Shown here one piece after another: positions 48,001-57,376 of a stretch of DNA of 64,000 bases (its first letter is position 1; every line of letters begins with the position of its first letter). The DNA comes from Macrostomum hystrix (taxonomy: Eukaryota > Platyhelminthes > Macrostomidae). A program made the translations under genes and the position numbers. The notes beneath the pieces were generated by a model. The model was not told where the DNA came from and ran no database searches. It was given only the letters and a program-made list of their open reading frames with translations. The stretch spans positions 3,465,501-3,529,500 of the forward strand of contig CATNEN010000012.1 in the NCBI GenBank assembly GCA_950097015.1, given 5' to 3'.

Positions 48001-51000
48001 GATGGGATGGGATGGGATGGGATGGGATCAGATGGGATGGGATGAGATGGGATGAGATGGGATGAGATGGGATGGGATGGGATAGGATGGGATGGGATGG
48101 GATGGGATGAGATGGGATGGGATGGGATGGGATGGGATGGGATGGGATGGGATGGGATGGGATGAGATGGGATGGGATGGGATGGGATGGGATGGGGTGA
48201 GATGGGATGGGATGGGATGGGATGTGATGGGATGGGATTGGATGGGATGGGATGAGATGGGATGGGATGGGATGGGATGGGATGGGGTGAGATGGGATGG
48301 GATGGGATGGGATGTGATGGGATGGGATGGGATGGGATGGGATTGGATGGGATGGGATGGGATATGATGGGATGGGATGGAATGGGATGGGATGGGATGG
48401 GATGGGATGGGATATGATGGGATGGGATGGGATGGGATGAGGTGGGATGGAATGGGATGGGATGGAATGGGATGAGATGGGATGGAATGGGATGGAATGG
48501 GATCAGATGGGATGAGATGTGGGATTGGATGGAATGGGATGGGATGGGATGGAATGTATTGCGATGGGATGAAATCTAATTGGGTCCAGTGCGATGGAAT
48601 GGGGTGAGATGTGAATGGATTTGAGGGAGCATATTGCGCAGATGTAACCATAAGTAAAGCAGCTGTTTACTTTGCAGATTGAACCATATTGACTGAGGCT
48701 AGTTACGCAGAGTGCAACAGCAAAGCAAAATGAATTCTGCGAGCAGCGCCAAACTAAAAGCCGTTTAGAGTTCAACTAGATATCAGGATAATCGATAACT
48801 GCCGACTCGATAGAGCCGAATAATATGGGAGGACGGATGTGAAGTACATTCAGATGTTTTGTGCGCAAGTATCTGTGTTAGGGGATGAGTGGCAGTGCGA
48901 TTGTGTAATTGACGCCATTGAGGGCCAGCACCCAAGGCACATCAGAGTGTACGCTTCCTTAGAAGTCAGGAAAGTCAGAACAGATGTACACACTTGTGTG
49001 ATCACTGGGTGCCCCTGTGCTCAGGAGTCAGCATTGTAGGTCTACTGTCACCAAATATTTAAACAAAGCAAGGACTTATAAAGGGGGTCGGTGGCAGAGC
49101 GGTTTGCCTCTCGCACCAAGGTCCCTAAGTTCGATTCCACGGCGAGGCCACATTTATTTGGGGCGCAGCCGCGGAGAGAAGGCTTGGGGGCTTGTCGTGC
49201 AATTTACGCCCTTGAGGGCCAACCTCCAAGGCACAGTGAAATGTACACTGCCTGACGATGAGAAAGTCAGGGCAGATGTACACACCTGTGTGAGCGTGTG
49301 CCTGCGTACAGTATTTGTGTGCGTGTGTGCTCAGGAGTCAGCGAAATGGGCAGAATTGCCTCCTCGCTGGCTGCGGGTCTAGTGTCACCGAATGATGTGC
49401 CATTGCCCGCAGCCCTCCTGCAATTATTATTATTATTATTTATTAGGACTTATAAAGAGATGATATTTTTAGTAGTCCTTGATTGAAACAAAGACGGTCG
49501 CCAAACCGCCACCAATTGCCGCAGATCTGTCCCAGGTAGCCAAGTACGCGGTGGCCGTGCTTCTCGCTCTGATATTTGTGCTGGCCGCAATGGTGCTTCT
49601 CATCTATCGACGACTCAGGCTAGAGAGCGAACTCCAGAGCATGAACTGGCGCATCGCCTGGAGCGAGCTCGTCCACCCGGGCGACCGGCTGGCAGCCCTA
49701 GCCGCCGCGGCAGCCGCCGAAGATGTCGCCGAGACAACAATGACGGCAGCATCGAAGCGGAGGCGGCGGCATTATCAGAATGACATGGACGGTCGAGGCG
49801 GCTGCGCCAGCGACTTCGACGGCGCTGATGATCACGTGGAAGTGGCGAGCTTGGTGTCTCAGGACACAATCGCCGGTGTGCCCATCAGCCGGGTGCCCGC
49901 CACCCAGCTGTTCACGAGGACTGCTTATTACAGGGGCTGCTTGGTGGCTTTGAAGAAGCTGCCATCGAGAAACAAAAGACTGGAGTTGAGTCACAGGTGG
50001 GTGAGGTCTGATGCTCTCTGATTGCTACTGAGTTCAGGAATCTGTCACTCCACAGACTCTGATTGCTACTGAGTTCAGGAATCTGTCACTCCACAGTCTC
50101 TGATTGCTATTGAATTCAGGAATCTGTCACTCCACAGTCTCTGATTGCTATTGAATTCAGGAATCTGTCACTCCACAGTCTCTGATTGCTATTGAATTCA
50201 GGAATCTGTCACTCCACAGTCTCTGATTGCTATTGAATTCAGGAATCTGTCACTCCACAGTCTCTGATTGCTATTGAATTCAGGAATCTGTCACTCCACA
50301 GTCTCTGATTGCTATTGAATTCAGGAATCTGTCACTCCACAGTCTCTGATTGCTATTGAATTCAGGAATCTGTCACTCCACAGTCTCTGATTGCTATTGA
50401 ATTCAGGAGTCTGTCACTCCACAGTCTCTGATTGCTATTGAATTCAGGAATCTGTCACTCCACAGTCTCTGGTTGCTATTGAATTCAGGAATCTGTCACT
50501 CCACAGTCTCTGATTGCTATTGAATTCAGGAATCTGTCACTCCACAGTCTCTGATTGCTATTGAATTTGTGAGATGAAATTTCGCGAGGGATATAGGTGT
50601 AAGGCGAGATGCTTTCAGTGCGAAACCTGTTAGTCGGTAGCAAATGCATTCGCGTGGAATAGCTTTAAACAGGGAAGCGACATTATTCCCCTTAAATTAC
50701 GAAATTAAAAAAATTCTTACACTTCGTCACTCCGTCACTCCGTCACAATTTCACTTTGTCACTCCGTCACTCCTCTCCTCTCAGGTTATTACTGGAAGTG
50801 AAGCGGGTCAAGGACCTGGCTTCAGACAACATTGTCCGCTTCATCGGCGCGTGCCTCGATCCGCCGAACGAATGCCTGGTGACAGAGTACTGTCCCAAGG
50901 GCTCACTGCAGGACATCCTGGAGAATGACAACATCAATCTGGACTGGATGTTCAAGCTCTCCTTGATGCTCGACGTCTGCAGGGTGAGAAGAGAGACTAC

Positions 51001-54000
51001 TACCGCTTGAGAGAAAAATAGAGAATGGGAGACAAGAGAGAGGGAGAGAGAGAGTGGCTTGTGTAGATGTCGCAGTGTAAATAGTTTTATAAAGAACAGA
51101 ACCTTCTACTTTCAGGGCATGATCTACCTGCACCAGAGCTTCGGGCCGCACGGCAACCTGAAGTCGTCGAACTGTTTGGTCGATTCCAGATTTAGCCTGA
51201 AGATTGCCCACTTTGGATTGCAGACATTGCGCGGCTGGCGGGAGCAGAAAGACAATGAGGCAGACACGTATGCGGCATATAGAAGTGAGAAATTCACCTT
51301 GTAATTATACTCGTATATATTTAGTTAAATTCCGAAAAACGTAGATCCCAAAGTAAGTAGATCCCAATATAAGTAGATCCCAATATAGTTAAATCCCAAT
51401 ATAGATAGATCCCAATGTAGGTAGATCCTAATATAGGTAAATCCCAATATAGATAGATCCCAATGTAAGTAAATCCTAATATAGGCAGATCCTAATATAG
51501 GTAAATCCCAATATAGGTAGATCCCAATATAGGTAGATCCCAATATAGGTAAATCCCAATATAGGTAAATCCCAATATAGGTAAATCCTAATATAGGTAG
51601 ATCCTAATATAGGTAAATCCCAATATAGATAGATCCCAATGTAAGTAAATCCTAATATAGGTAGATCCTAATATAGGTAAATCCCAATATAGGTAGATCC
51701 CAATATAGGTAGATCCGAATGTAGGTAGATCCCAATATATGTAAACTCCAATATAGTTAAATCCCAATATAGGTAAATCCCAATATAGGTAGATCCCAAT
51801 ATAGGTAGATCCCAATATAGGTAAATCCCAATATAGATAGATCCCATTATAGATAGATCCCAATGTAGGTAAATCCCAATATAGATAGATCCCAATGTAG
51901 GTAGATCCCAATATTTGTAAATTCCATTATAGTTAAATCCCAATATAGTTAGATCCCAATATGGTAGATCCCAATATATGTAAATTAAAATATAGGTAAA
52001 TCCCAATATAGGTAGATAAAAAAGAAAATAAAAGTAAAAGCAAATCCAAAATTGTTTTTTTAACTAGTCAATCAGTAATTAATATAGGTAAAAAGACGTT
52101 TTTGACCATCGTTTAAAATGACTTATGAAAATCTTCAAGGACGATCTTTCGAATTTGCGTTCAAGAAAGAGAATAGCAAAAATTACCGCATTTTAAATCG
52201 ACAGTCTAATACCTGTTCCAGTCTAATACCTGTTCCAGTCTAATACCTGTTCCAGTCTAATATCTGTTCCAGTCTAATACCTGTTCCAGTCTAATACCTG
52301 TTCCAGTCTAATATCTGTTCCAGTCTAATATCTGTTCCAGTCTAATATCTGGATAATAATATAAGCAGCAATGATAGCCGACTTGAGGTTACATGATGAA
52401 ATTTTGCCACTAGACACTCCGACGAGAATCTTTGAATATCTGGACGACGCCGATGTTTTGTGACTCTGGAAGTTGTTTAATCGGATAGAGCGGATAGAGC
52501 GTGTTCTGGATTTTCATGGCCATTGGTTGAATATTTTGTGAGATTTTACAGAAAAAAAATGCGGGCATAGAAAATAGCCCCCCCGGTGGTGTTTCTACCG
52601 TTAACCGACAGAACACCCTAAATCTACACCAATGCAGGCAAGCTGTGGACGGCGCCCGAGCTCCTTCGCGCATCCGCCACCGATTCGACATTCGAAGGCA
52701 CAAAGGAGGGCGACGTCTACAGCTTCGGCATCATCGCCCAGGAGATTGCGTACAGGAAGGGCGTCTTCTACTTAACAGACAGCGATGACTGCATTGAGCC
52801 GAGGGGTAATGACAGGCCTGCATGTGAACCTTATGGCTGATCAGATATTAAACCGGCTATCGATACACTCATAACTCCATCTAGCACCCACAAACCCACC
52901 ATCCTCACCTAGAACCCAACACCTCATCCAGCACCCACCACCCCATCCAAAACCCACCACCCCATTCAGCACTCACGACCACATTCAGCACCCACAAACC
53001 CACCACCCTCACCTAGAACCCACCACCCAGTTCAGCACCCACCCCCATTCAGCACTCAACACCCCATCCAGCACCCACCACCCCATTCAGCACTCAACAC
53101 CCGATCCAGCACCCACCACCCCATTCAGCACTCACTACCCCATTCAGCACCCACCAACCAATCCAGCAGCGCCTCTCACTGTTACTTCTGCAGAGCTGGT
53201 GTCGCAGCTGCGTGAGCCGCTGGACCCGCAGCAGCCTCTGCGGCCCAGCCTGAGCCTGGAGGAGCTGCCACCGGGCCTGGACCCGGATCGAGCTCACGCC
53301 CTTCTCGGCCTAGTCGGAAGCTGCTGGCGGGAGGAGCCCAGCGCTCGGCCAACATTTAACAGCGTGAAGGGCCGGGTTAGCCGGCTGAATAAAGAGGCGG
53401 CTGGCTCTGGGAACATTCTTGACAATCTGCTGCAGCGAATGGAGCTCTACTCAAACAACCTGGAGACTCTAGTTGCTAAGCGGACCGATCAGTACCTGGA
53501 GGAGAAAAAGAAAGCCGAGAATTTGCTCTACTGCATGCTGCCAAAGTCTGTGGCCACAACGCTGTTGCGAGGCGAATCAGTGGCCGCCGAATGGTTCGAC
53601 TCAGTCACTATCTACTTCTCTGACATCTGTGGATTCACCGCGCTGTCCAGCGAGAGCACGCCAATGGAGGTTCGGCTTCATCTCAGCCAGATGGGGTGGC
53701 GGTGCACAGAAGGCGTGGCGGGCGCACAGAAGGGGTGGTGGGTGCACAGAAGGGGTGGTGGGTGCACAGAAGGGGTGGTGGGTGCACAGAAGGGGCGGCG
53801 GGTGCACAGAAGGGGTGGTGGGTGCACAGAAGGGGTGGTGGGTGCACAGAAGGGGTGGTGGGTGCACAGAAAGGGGCGGCGGGTGCACAGAAGGGGTGGT
53901 GGGTGCACAGAAGTGGTGGTGGGTGCACAGAAGGGGTGGTTGGTGCACAGAAGGGGCGGCGGGTGCACAGAAGGGGTGGTGGGTGCACAGAAGGGGTTGT

Positions 54001-56917
54001 GGGTGCACAGAAGGGGCTTGTTAACAACGGAAAGTTATTTCTTGGAATAACAAAAATCTCGCCGTAATTCTCAAGTGCCAAATATGTTTTCCATCTTCAA
54101 CCTAAACACCTGGCAGGTCGTGACCCTGCTAAATGACCTGTACACTCTGTTCGACTGCATAATTGAACGCTACGACTGTTACAAAGTGGAGACAATAGGC
54201 GACGCCTACATGGTTGTGTCAGGGCTTCCGGTTAGAAACGGCAACAATCACGCCAGGGAGATTGCCAGGATGGCGCTTAGCTTTCTGGAGCACATTTTCA
54301 CCTTCAAGATTCGGCACATGCCGGATCAGAAGCTCAAGCTGCGAATTGGCATCAATTCTGGTGAGGATATGGATGGCTGCATCTTGGGTAGCTCTTGAAG
54401 GATTGTTGGCGTCAAACGGAACTTGAAGGGCTGATAGTGTCAAACGGAACTTGAAGGGCTGATAGTGTCAAACGGAACTTGAAGGGCTGATAGTGTCAAA
54501 CGGAACTTGAAGGGCTGTTGGTGTCAAACGGAACTTGAAGGGCTGATAGTATCAAAGGGAACTTGAAGGGCTGTAGGTGTCAAACGGAACTTGAAGGGCT
54601 GATAGTGTCAAACGGAACTTGAAGGCTGATAGTATCAAATGGAACTTGAAGGGCTGATAGTGTCAAACGGAACTTGAAGGGCTGTTAGTGTCAAACGGAA
54701 CTTGAAGGGCTGTTGGTGTCAAACGGAACTTGAAGGGCTGTTGGTGTCAAACGGAACTTGAAGGGCTGTTGGTGTCAAACGGAACTTGAAGGGCTGATAG
54801 TGTCAAACGGAACTTAAAGGGCTGATAGTGTCAAACGGAACTTGAAGGGCTGTTGGTGTCAAACGGAACTTGAAGGGCTGATAGTGTCAAACGGAACTTG
54901 AAGGGCTGATAGTGTCAAACGGCACTTGAAGGGCTGATAGTGTCAAACGGAACTTAAAGGGCTGATAGTGTCAAACGGAACTTGAAGGGCTGTTAGTGTC
55001 AAACGGAACTTGAAGGGCTGTTGGTGTCAAACGGAACTTGAAGGGCTGTTGGTGTCAAACGGAACTTGAAGGGCTGTTGGTGTCAAACGGAACTTGAAGG
55101 CCTGTTAGTGTCAAATGGAACTTGAAGGGCTGATAGTGTCAAACAAAACTTGAAGGGCTGATAGTGTCAAACGGAACTTGAAGGGCTGATAGTGTCAAAC
55201 AAAACTTGAAGGGCTGATAGTGTCAAATGGAACTTGAAGGGCTGTTGTTGTCAAACAAAACTTGAAGGGCTGATAGTGTCAAACGGAACTTGAAGGGCTG
55301 TTGGTGTCAAACGGAACTTGAAGGATTGTTGGCGTCAAACAGAACTTGAAGGGCTGATAGTGTCAAACGGAACTTGAAGGGCTGATAGTGTCAAACGGAA
55401 CTTGAAGGGCTGATAGTGTCAAACGGAACTTGAAGGGCTGATAGTGTCAAATGGAACTTGAAGGGCTGTTGGTGTCAAACGGAACTTGAAGGGCTGTTGG
55501 TGTCAAACGGAACTTGAAGGGCTGTTGGTGTCAAACGGAACTTGAAGGGCTGTTGGTGTCAAACAGAACTTGAAGGGCTGTTGGTGTCAAACGGAACTTG
55601 AAGGGCTGTTGGCGTCAAACGGAACTTGGCCGATTAAAGAAGCAGCATTATCATCCGCAGGTCCCGTGTGCGCTGGTGTTGTCGGCCTGAAGATGCCACG
55701 GTACTGCCTCTTCGGCGACACGGTCAACACGGCCTCCAGGATGGAGAGCAACGGCCTGCCGCTAAAGGTCCACATCAGCGCCAGCACCTTCACCATCCTG
55801 CAGTCCATCGGTGGATTTGTCACCACGGTTAGGGGCGAGGTGGAAATGAAGGTGAGGGGGGAAGTACAGAGAGTGGTGAAGTGGAGAGATTGGGAAAGTG
55901 GAGAGAGTGGGAAGTGGAGAGATTGGGGAAGTGGAGAGAGTGGGGAAGTGGAGAGAGTGGGAAGTGGAGAGAGTGGGAAGTGGAGAGAGTGGGAAGTGGA
56001 GAGAGTGGGAAGTGGAGAGAGTGGGAAGTGGAGAGAGTGGGAAGTGGAGAGAGTGGGAAGTGGAGAGAGTGGGAAGTGGAGAGAGTGGGAAGTGGAGCGA
56101 TTGGGGAAGTGGAGAGATTGGGGAAGTGGAGAGAGTGGGGAAGTGTAGAGAGTGGGGAAGTGGAGAGAGTGGGAAGTGGAGAGATTGGGGAAGTGGAGAG
56201 ATTGGGAAGTGGAGAGAGTGGGAAGTGGAGAGAGTGGGGAAGTGGAGAGATTGGGGAAGTGGAGAGATTGGGGAAGTGGAGAGATTAGGGAAGTGGAGAG
56301 AGTGGGGAAGTGGAGAGATTAGGGAAGTGGAGAGAGTGGGGAAGTGGAGAGAGTGGGAAGTGGAGAGAGTGGGAAGTGGAGAGAGTGGGGAAGTGGAGAG
56401 AGTGGGAAGTGGAGAGATTGGGGAAGTGGAGAGAGTGGGGAAGTGGAGAGATTGGGGAAGTGGAGAGATTGGGGAAGTGGAGAGAGTGGGGAAGTGGAGA
56501 GAGTGGGGAAGTGGAGAGATTAGGGAAGTGGAGAGATTGGGGAAGTGGAGAGAGTGGGGAAGTGGAGAGATTAGGGAAGTGGAGAGATTGGGGAAGTGGA
56601 GAGATTGGGGAAGTGGAGAGAGTGGGGAAGTGGAGAGATTGGGGAAGTGGAGAGATTGGGGAAGTGGAGAGAGTGGGAAGTGGAGAGATTGGGGAAGTGG
56701 AGAGATTGGAGAATTGGAGAGAGTGGGAAGTGGAGAGAGTGGGAAGTGGAGAGATTGGGGAAGTGGAGAGAGTGGGGAAGTAGAGACAACCTATTCACAC
56801 CCAATCCCCATCCTGCAGGGCAAGGGCAGGCAGTTGACCTATTGGCTGCACGGAGAAGGTGATGCACTCGTGGATCCGCCAGTGCCCAACCTGTTTATGA
56901 CTACGGTCACGCTATGA
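35766..56917 (+). CDS. Receptor (natriuretic-peptide-receptor type) guanylyl cyclase, 12 coding exons
   Basis: Coding exons: 35766-36048, 37325-37747, 43753-43864, 46099-46664, 49525-49996, 50785-50983, 51116-51284, 52638-52805, 53194-53669, 54117-54360, 55661-55851, 56819-56917. They total 3402 nt, 1133 residues, and every junction phase agrees. Order: signal peptide; ANF-receptor ectodomain to about 461; one TM (470-490); a juxtamembrane stretch rich in Ala with RRRR; kinase homology domain about 590-860 in which HRD is HGN and DFG is HFG (717-719), so it is a pseudokinase; a dimerisation helix near 868-915; and the cyclase domain. Cyclase residues are intact: metal Asp941 (YFSDICGF) and Asp985 (ETIGDAY), guanine-selecting Glu981 and Cys1053 (RYCLFGD), Asn1060 and Arg1064 (NTASR). 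It would make cGMP at the plasma membrane on peptide binding. The start at 35766 gives a compact signal peptide; an in-frame ATG lies at 35718. Most introns contain a private minisatellite. Confidence 0.93.
36066..36109. repeat. (ATCAATCT)n short array, about 5.5 copies
   Basis: An 8-base microsatellite 18 bases after the exon 1 donor in cyclase intron 1. Confidence 0.9.
36147..36405 (+). mobile_element. SINE family B, copy 2 (head truncated)
   Basis: Contains the shared blocks CAGGTCCCTGAGCTCGATTC, GCGAGGCCACATTCATTTGG, GGGGCGCAGCCGCGGAGAGA, TCGTGCAATTTACGCCCTTG and GTCAGGGCAGATG, with an internal expanded TG run near 36363-36390. It lies in cyclase intron 1. No target duplication seen. Confidence 0.82.
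36406..37324. other. Remainder of cyclase intron 1, nothing recognised
   Basis: No array; ends with the acceptor CACATTGCCAG at 37314-37324. Confidence 0.6.
37325..37747 (+). CDS. Guanylyl cyclase exon 2: ANF-receptor ligand-binding lobe
   Basis: Encodes [16 protein letters not shown] (across the junction), [21 protein letters not shown] and ends near LRDEVR. The donor GTGCGT at 37748 is chosen because it leaves phase 1 and joins to [14 protein letters not shown] of exon 3; reading on runs straight into the 54-base array. Confidence 0.85.
37762..42568. repeat. Minisatellite, 54-base monomer, about 89 copies, cyclase intron 2
   Basis: Monomer TGGTTTGGTTGCTGGGATGG, TGTTTCTGGTTTGTGGAATG, AAACCCTGTGTGCT. 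Variable sites: GGGATGG/GTGATGG, TTCTGG/TTCTAG, GAATGAAACCC/GAATAAAATCC and GTGCTT/GTGTTT. The first few copies have an extra T. A 31-monomer block (1674 bases) at 39191-40864 is repeated at 40865-42538 almost without change. The period is 18 codons, so plus-strand frames of 1532 and 1360 codons and a minus-strand frame of 1418 codons stay open; the gene is better explained by splicing over the array. Confidence 0.97.
42569..43752. other. Rest of cyclase intron 2, with a small 25-base array at 42923-43008
   Basis: GTTGGATGGGTCAGTGAGGG plus GGTTG is present about 3.5 times at 42923-43008. Otherwise unremarkable; ends in the acceptor AACCTGCAG. Confidence 0.7.
43753..43864 (+). CDS. Guanylyl cyclase exon 3: ectodomain
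   Basis: Encodes [14 protein letters not shown] then [13 protein letters not shown], a well-conserved stretch of natriuretic-peptide-type receptors. Enters in phase 1, leaves in phase 2, donor GTGAGT. Confidence 0.9.
43865..46098. other. Cyclase intron 3, nothing recognised
   Basis: A 2.2 kb intron without a tandem array or identified transposon; small open frames only. It ends with ACTGTCCTCAG. Confidence 0.6.
46099..46664 (+). CDS. Guanylyl cyclase exon 4: membrane-proximal ectodomain
   Basis: Encodes [54 protein letters not shown] and [12 protein letters not shown]. The last is the Cys pair before the membrane seen in vertebrate receptors. Several NxS/T sequons. Donor GTGCGC, phase 1. 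Confidence 0.93.
46665..47885. other. First part of cyclase intron 4, nothing recognised
   Basis: A minus-strand frame at 47353-47667 (104 codons) has no recognisable features and is taken as chance. Confidence 0.5.
47886..48572. repeat. (GATGG)n pentanucleotide array, cyclase intron 4
   Basis: About 135 units with GATCA, GATGA, GATGT and GGTGA variants that themselves recur at regular spacing, so a longer period is superimposed. Strongly purine-rich on the plus strand. Confidence 0.95.
48880..49037 (+). mobile_element. SINE family B, copy 3 (partial, no head)
   Basis: Contains GACGCCATTGAGGGCCAGCA, GGCACATCAGAGTGTACGC, CAGATGTACACAC and TGTGCTCAGGAGTCAGC, aligning with the body of copy 4 just downstream. 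Diverged and 5' truncated. Confidence 0.75.
49084..49444 (+). mobile_element. SINE family B, copy 4, full length with perfect 13-base target duplication
   Basis: tRNA-like head with A box (GGTGGCAGAGCGGTTTGCC) and B box (AGTTCGATTCC), a body with GCAGCCGCGGAGAGAAGGCT and CTCGCTGGCTGCGGGTCTAG, then a tail of ATT units. It is flanked by AGGACTTATAAAG at 49071-49083 and 49445-49457. The insertion ends 80 bases before the exon 5 boundary of the cyclase. Confidence 0.92.
49525..49996 (+). CDS. Guanylyl cyclase exon 5: transmembrane and juxtamembrane region
   Basis: The acceptor GCCGCAG puts Asp462 across the junction and continues [19 protein letters not shown], the single TM helix, then [18 protein letters not shown] long insert follows (eight Ala-rich residues, RRRR, an acidic stretch) before [18 protein letters not shown], the start of the kinase homology domain with Lys605/606. 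The upstream in-frame sequence to 49479 would not match the phase of exon 4. Confidence 0.9.
50013..50568. repeat. Minisatellite, 41-base monomer, about 13.5 copies, cyclase intron 5
   Basis: Monomer TCTCTGATTGCTATTGAATT, CAGGAATCTGTCACTCCACA, G. The first two copies have CTACTGAGTTC; the rest are nearly identical. Starts 16 bases after the exon 5 donor. Confidence 0.96.
50785..50983 (+). CDS. Guanylyl cyclase exon 6: kinase homology domain N-lobe
   Basis: Encodes [35 protein letters not shown] and [18 protein letters not shown]. Joins exon 5 in phase 2 (Arg619) and leaves in phase 0 at DVCR. Confidence 0.93.
51116..51284 (+). CDS. Guanylyl cyclase exon 7: pseudokinase catalytic-loop region
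   Basis: [19 protein letters not shown] and [11 protein letters not shown]. The catalytic Asp of HRD is Asn (usual in this family). The Asp that would bind Mg in DFG is His, making the site clearly inactive for phosphotransfer. Phase 1 at the end. Confidence 0.93.
51341..52018. repeat. Minisatellite, 16-base monomer (GTAGATCCCAATATAG), about 42 copies, cyclase intron 7
   Basis: Variants GTAAATCCC, ATAGATCCC, CCTAATATAG and CCAATGTAG are mixed. Starts 56 bases after the exon 7 donor. Confidence 0.95.
52202..52352. repeat. Minisatellite, 17-base monomer (CAGTCTAATACCTGTTC), about 9 copies, cyclase intron 7
   Basis: Two forms, ACCTG and ATCTG. A second array in the same intron, unrelated to the first. 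Confidence 0.95.
52638..52805 (+). CDS. Guanylyl cyclase exon 8: kinase homology domain C-lobe
   Basis: Encodes [18 protein letters not shown], then [20 protein letters not shown]. Enters in phase 1 (Ser742), leaves in phase 1, donor GTAATG. Confidence 0.93.
52881..53168. repeat. Imperfect ~19-base CCACC/CATTCAGCA array, cyclase intron 8
   Basis: Units such as CACCCACCACCCCATTCAGC and ACTCAACACCCCATCCAG alternate; about 15 diverged units. It runs to within 26 bases of the exon 9 boundary. Confidence 0.85.
53194..53669 (+). CDS. Guanylyl cyclase exon 9: end of kinase homology domain, dimer helix, start of cyclase
   Basis: Starts [10 protein letters not shown], includes [13 protein letters not shown], then the signalling helix [20 protein letters not shown] and [20 protein letters not shown] with metal Asp941. 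The donor after STPME is GTTCGG, weak, but the join to [13 protein letters not shown] is exactly the family sequence. Confidence 0.94.
53691..54019. repeat. Minisatellite, 20-base monomer (AGGGGTGGTGGGTGCACAGA), about 16 copies, cyclase intron 9
   Basis: Starts 21 bases after the exon 9 donor. Variants GGCGG and GTGGTGG. Strongly G-rich on the plus strand with runs of three or four G, so G-quadruplex-prone in the transcript. Confidence 0.95.
54117..54360 (+). CDS. Guanylyl cyclase exon 10: cyclase catalytic core
   Basis: [40 protein letters not shown] (Glu981, Asp985) and LRIGINS. Donor GTGAGG, phase 1. Confidence 0.96.
54394..55628. repeat. Minisatellite, 28-base monomer, about 44 copies, cyclase intron 10
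   Basis: Monomer GGGCTGATAGTGTCAAACGG plus AACTTGAA; the main variant is CTGTTGGTG for CTGATAGTG. Only 33 bases of intron precede it and about 32 follow, so the intron is over 95% array. Confidence 0.97.
55661..55851 (+). CDS. Guanylyl cyclase exon 11: cyclase catalytic core
   Basis: [20 protein letters not shown] (Cys1053), [18 protein letters not shown] and RGEVEMK. Phase 0 at the end, donor GTGAGG. Confidence 0.96.
55861..56782. repeat. Minisatellite, 16/17-base monomer (GTGGAGAGATTGGGGAA), about 56 copies, cyclase intron 11
   Basis: Two forms, GAGAGAGTGGG(G)AA and GAGAGATTGGGGAA, in irregular order. The array begins about 10 bases after the donor and ends 36 bases before the exon 12 boundary. 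Confidence 0.96.
56819..56917 (+). CDS. Guanylyl cyclase exon 12: C-terminus
   Basis: [14 protein letters not shown], the conserved end of the cyclase domain, then a short tail ending TTVTL and TGA. Confidence 0.93.
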   Translation, partial: GKGRQLTYWLHGEGDALVDPPVPNLFMTTVTL

Positions 56918-57376
56918 CCATAGTCATAGTATGACGTCATATTTCATCCGCCACAGTCATTCATTTTTTGTTCGATTTTCAGAAATCAAGTTCCTTTCTG
57001 TTCAACTCGTTCTTGAAATAGGAAAATCTTTTGTTGCTGAAATTGATTACCTGTAATTTTTTGTGGAAATGCAGACAGCAAGCATTCTATTTTTTGTTTG
57101 AAAATGAACTTTAATGAACATCGAATAGAGCTGAAAACTCGAAGTGCGAATTCCAGAGATTTTAACGATGGTTTTTCCAGATTCCAGATAATTTTTGCTG
57201 TCTTTCTTTTTTATTTAATTTGTAATGTGCGTCATATTCTACTTACAGGCGTACTATTTGTAAAATCCTAGGCGTTTGTTGCACCCATTCAGGCGAAATG
57301 AATTTCTTAAATAGGTTATTGAACTGGTTAGAATTAAATATTTTTTGCTTTATGGAATAATATCTATAGTTTAGAC
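56918..57376. other. 3' flank of the cyclase gene, nothing recognised
   Basis: AT-rich; expected to hold the 3' UTR. I could not place a single polyadenylation site with confidence. Confidence 0.5.

Noticed and set aside
53696-54067. Frames running from cyclase exon 9 into the 20-base array as an alternative C-terminus
   Set aside because: They lose the cyclase core, while splicing at 53669 to 54117 restores the exact family sequence across the junction.
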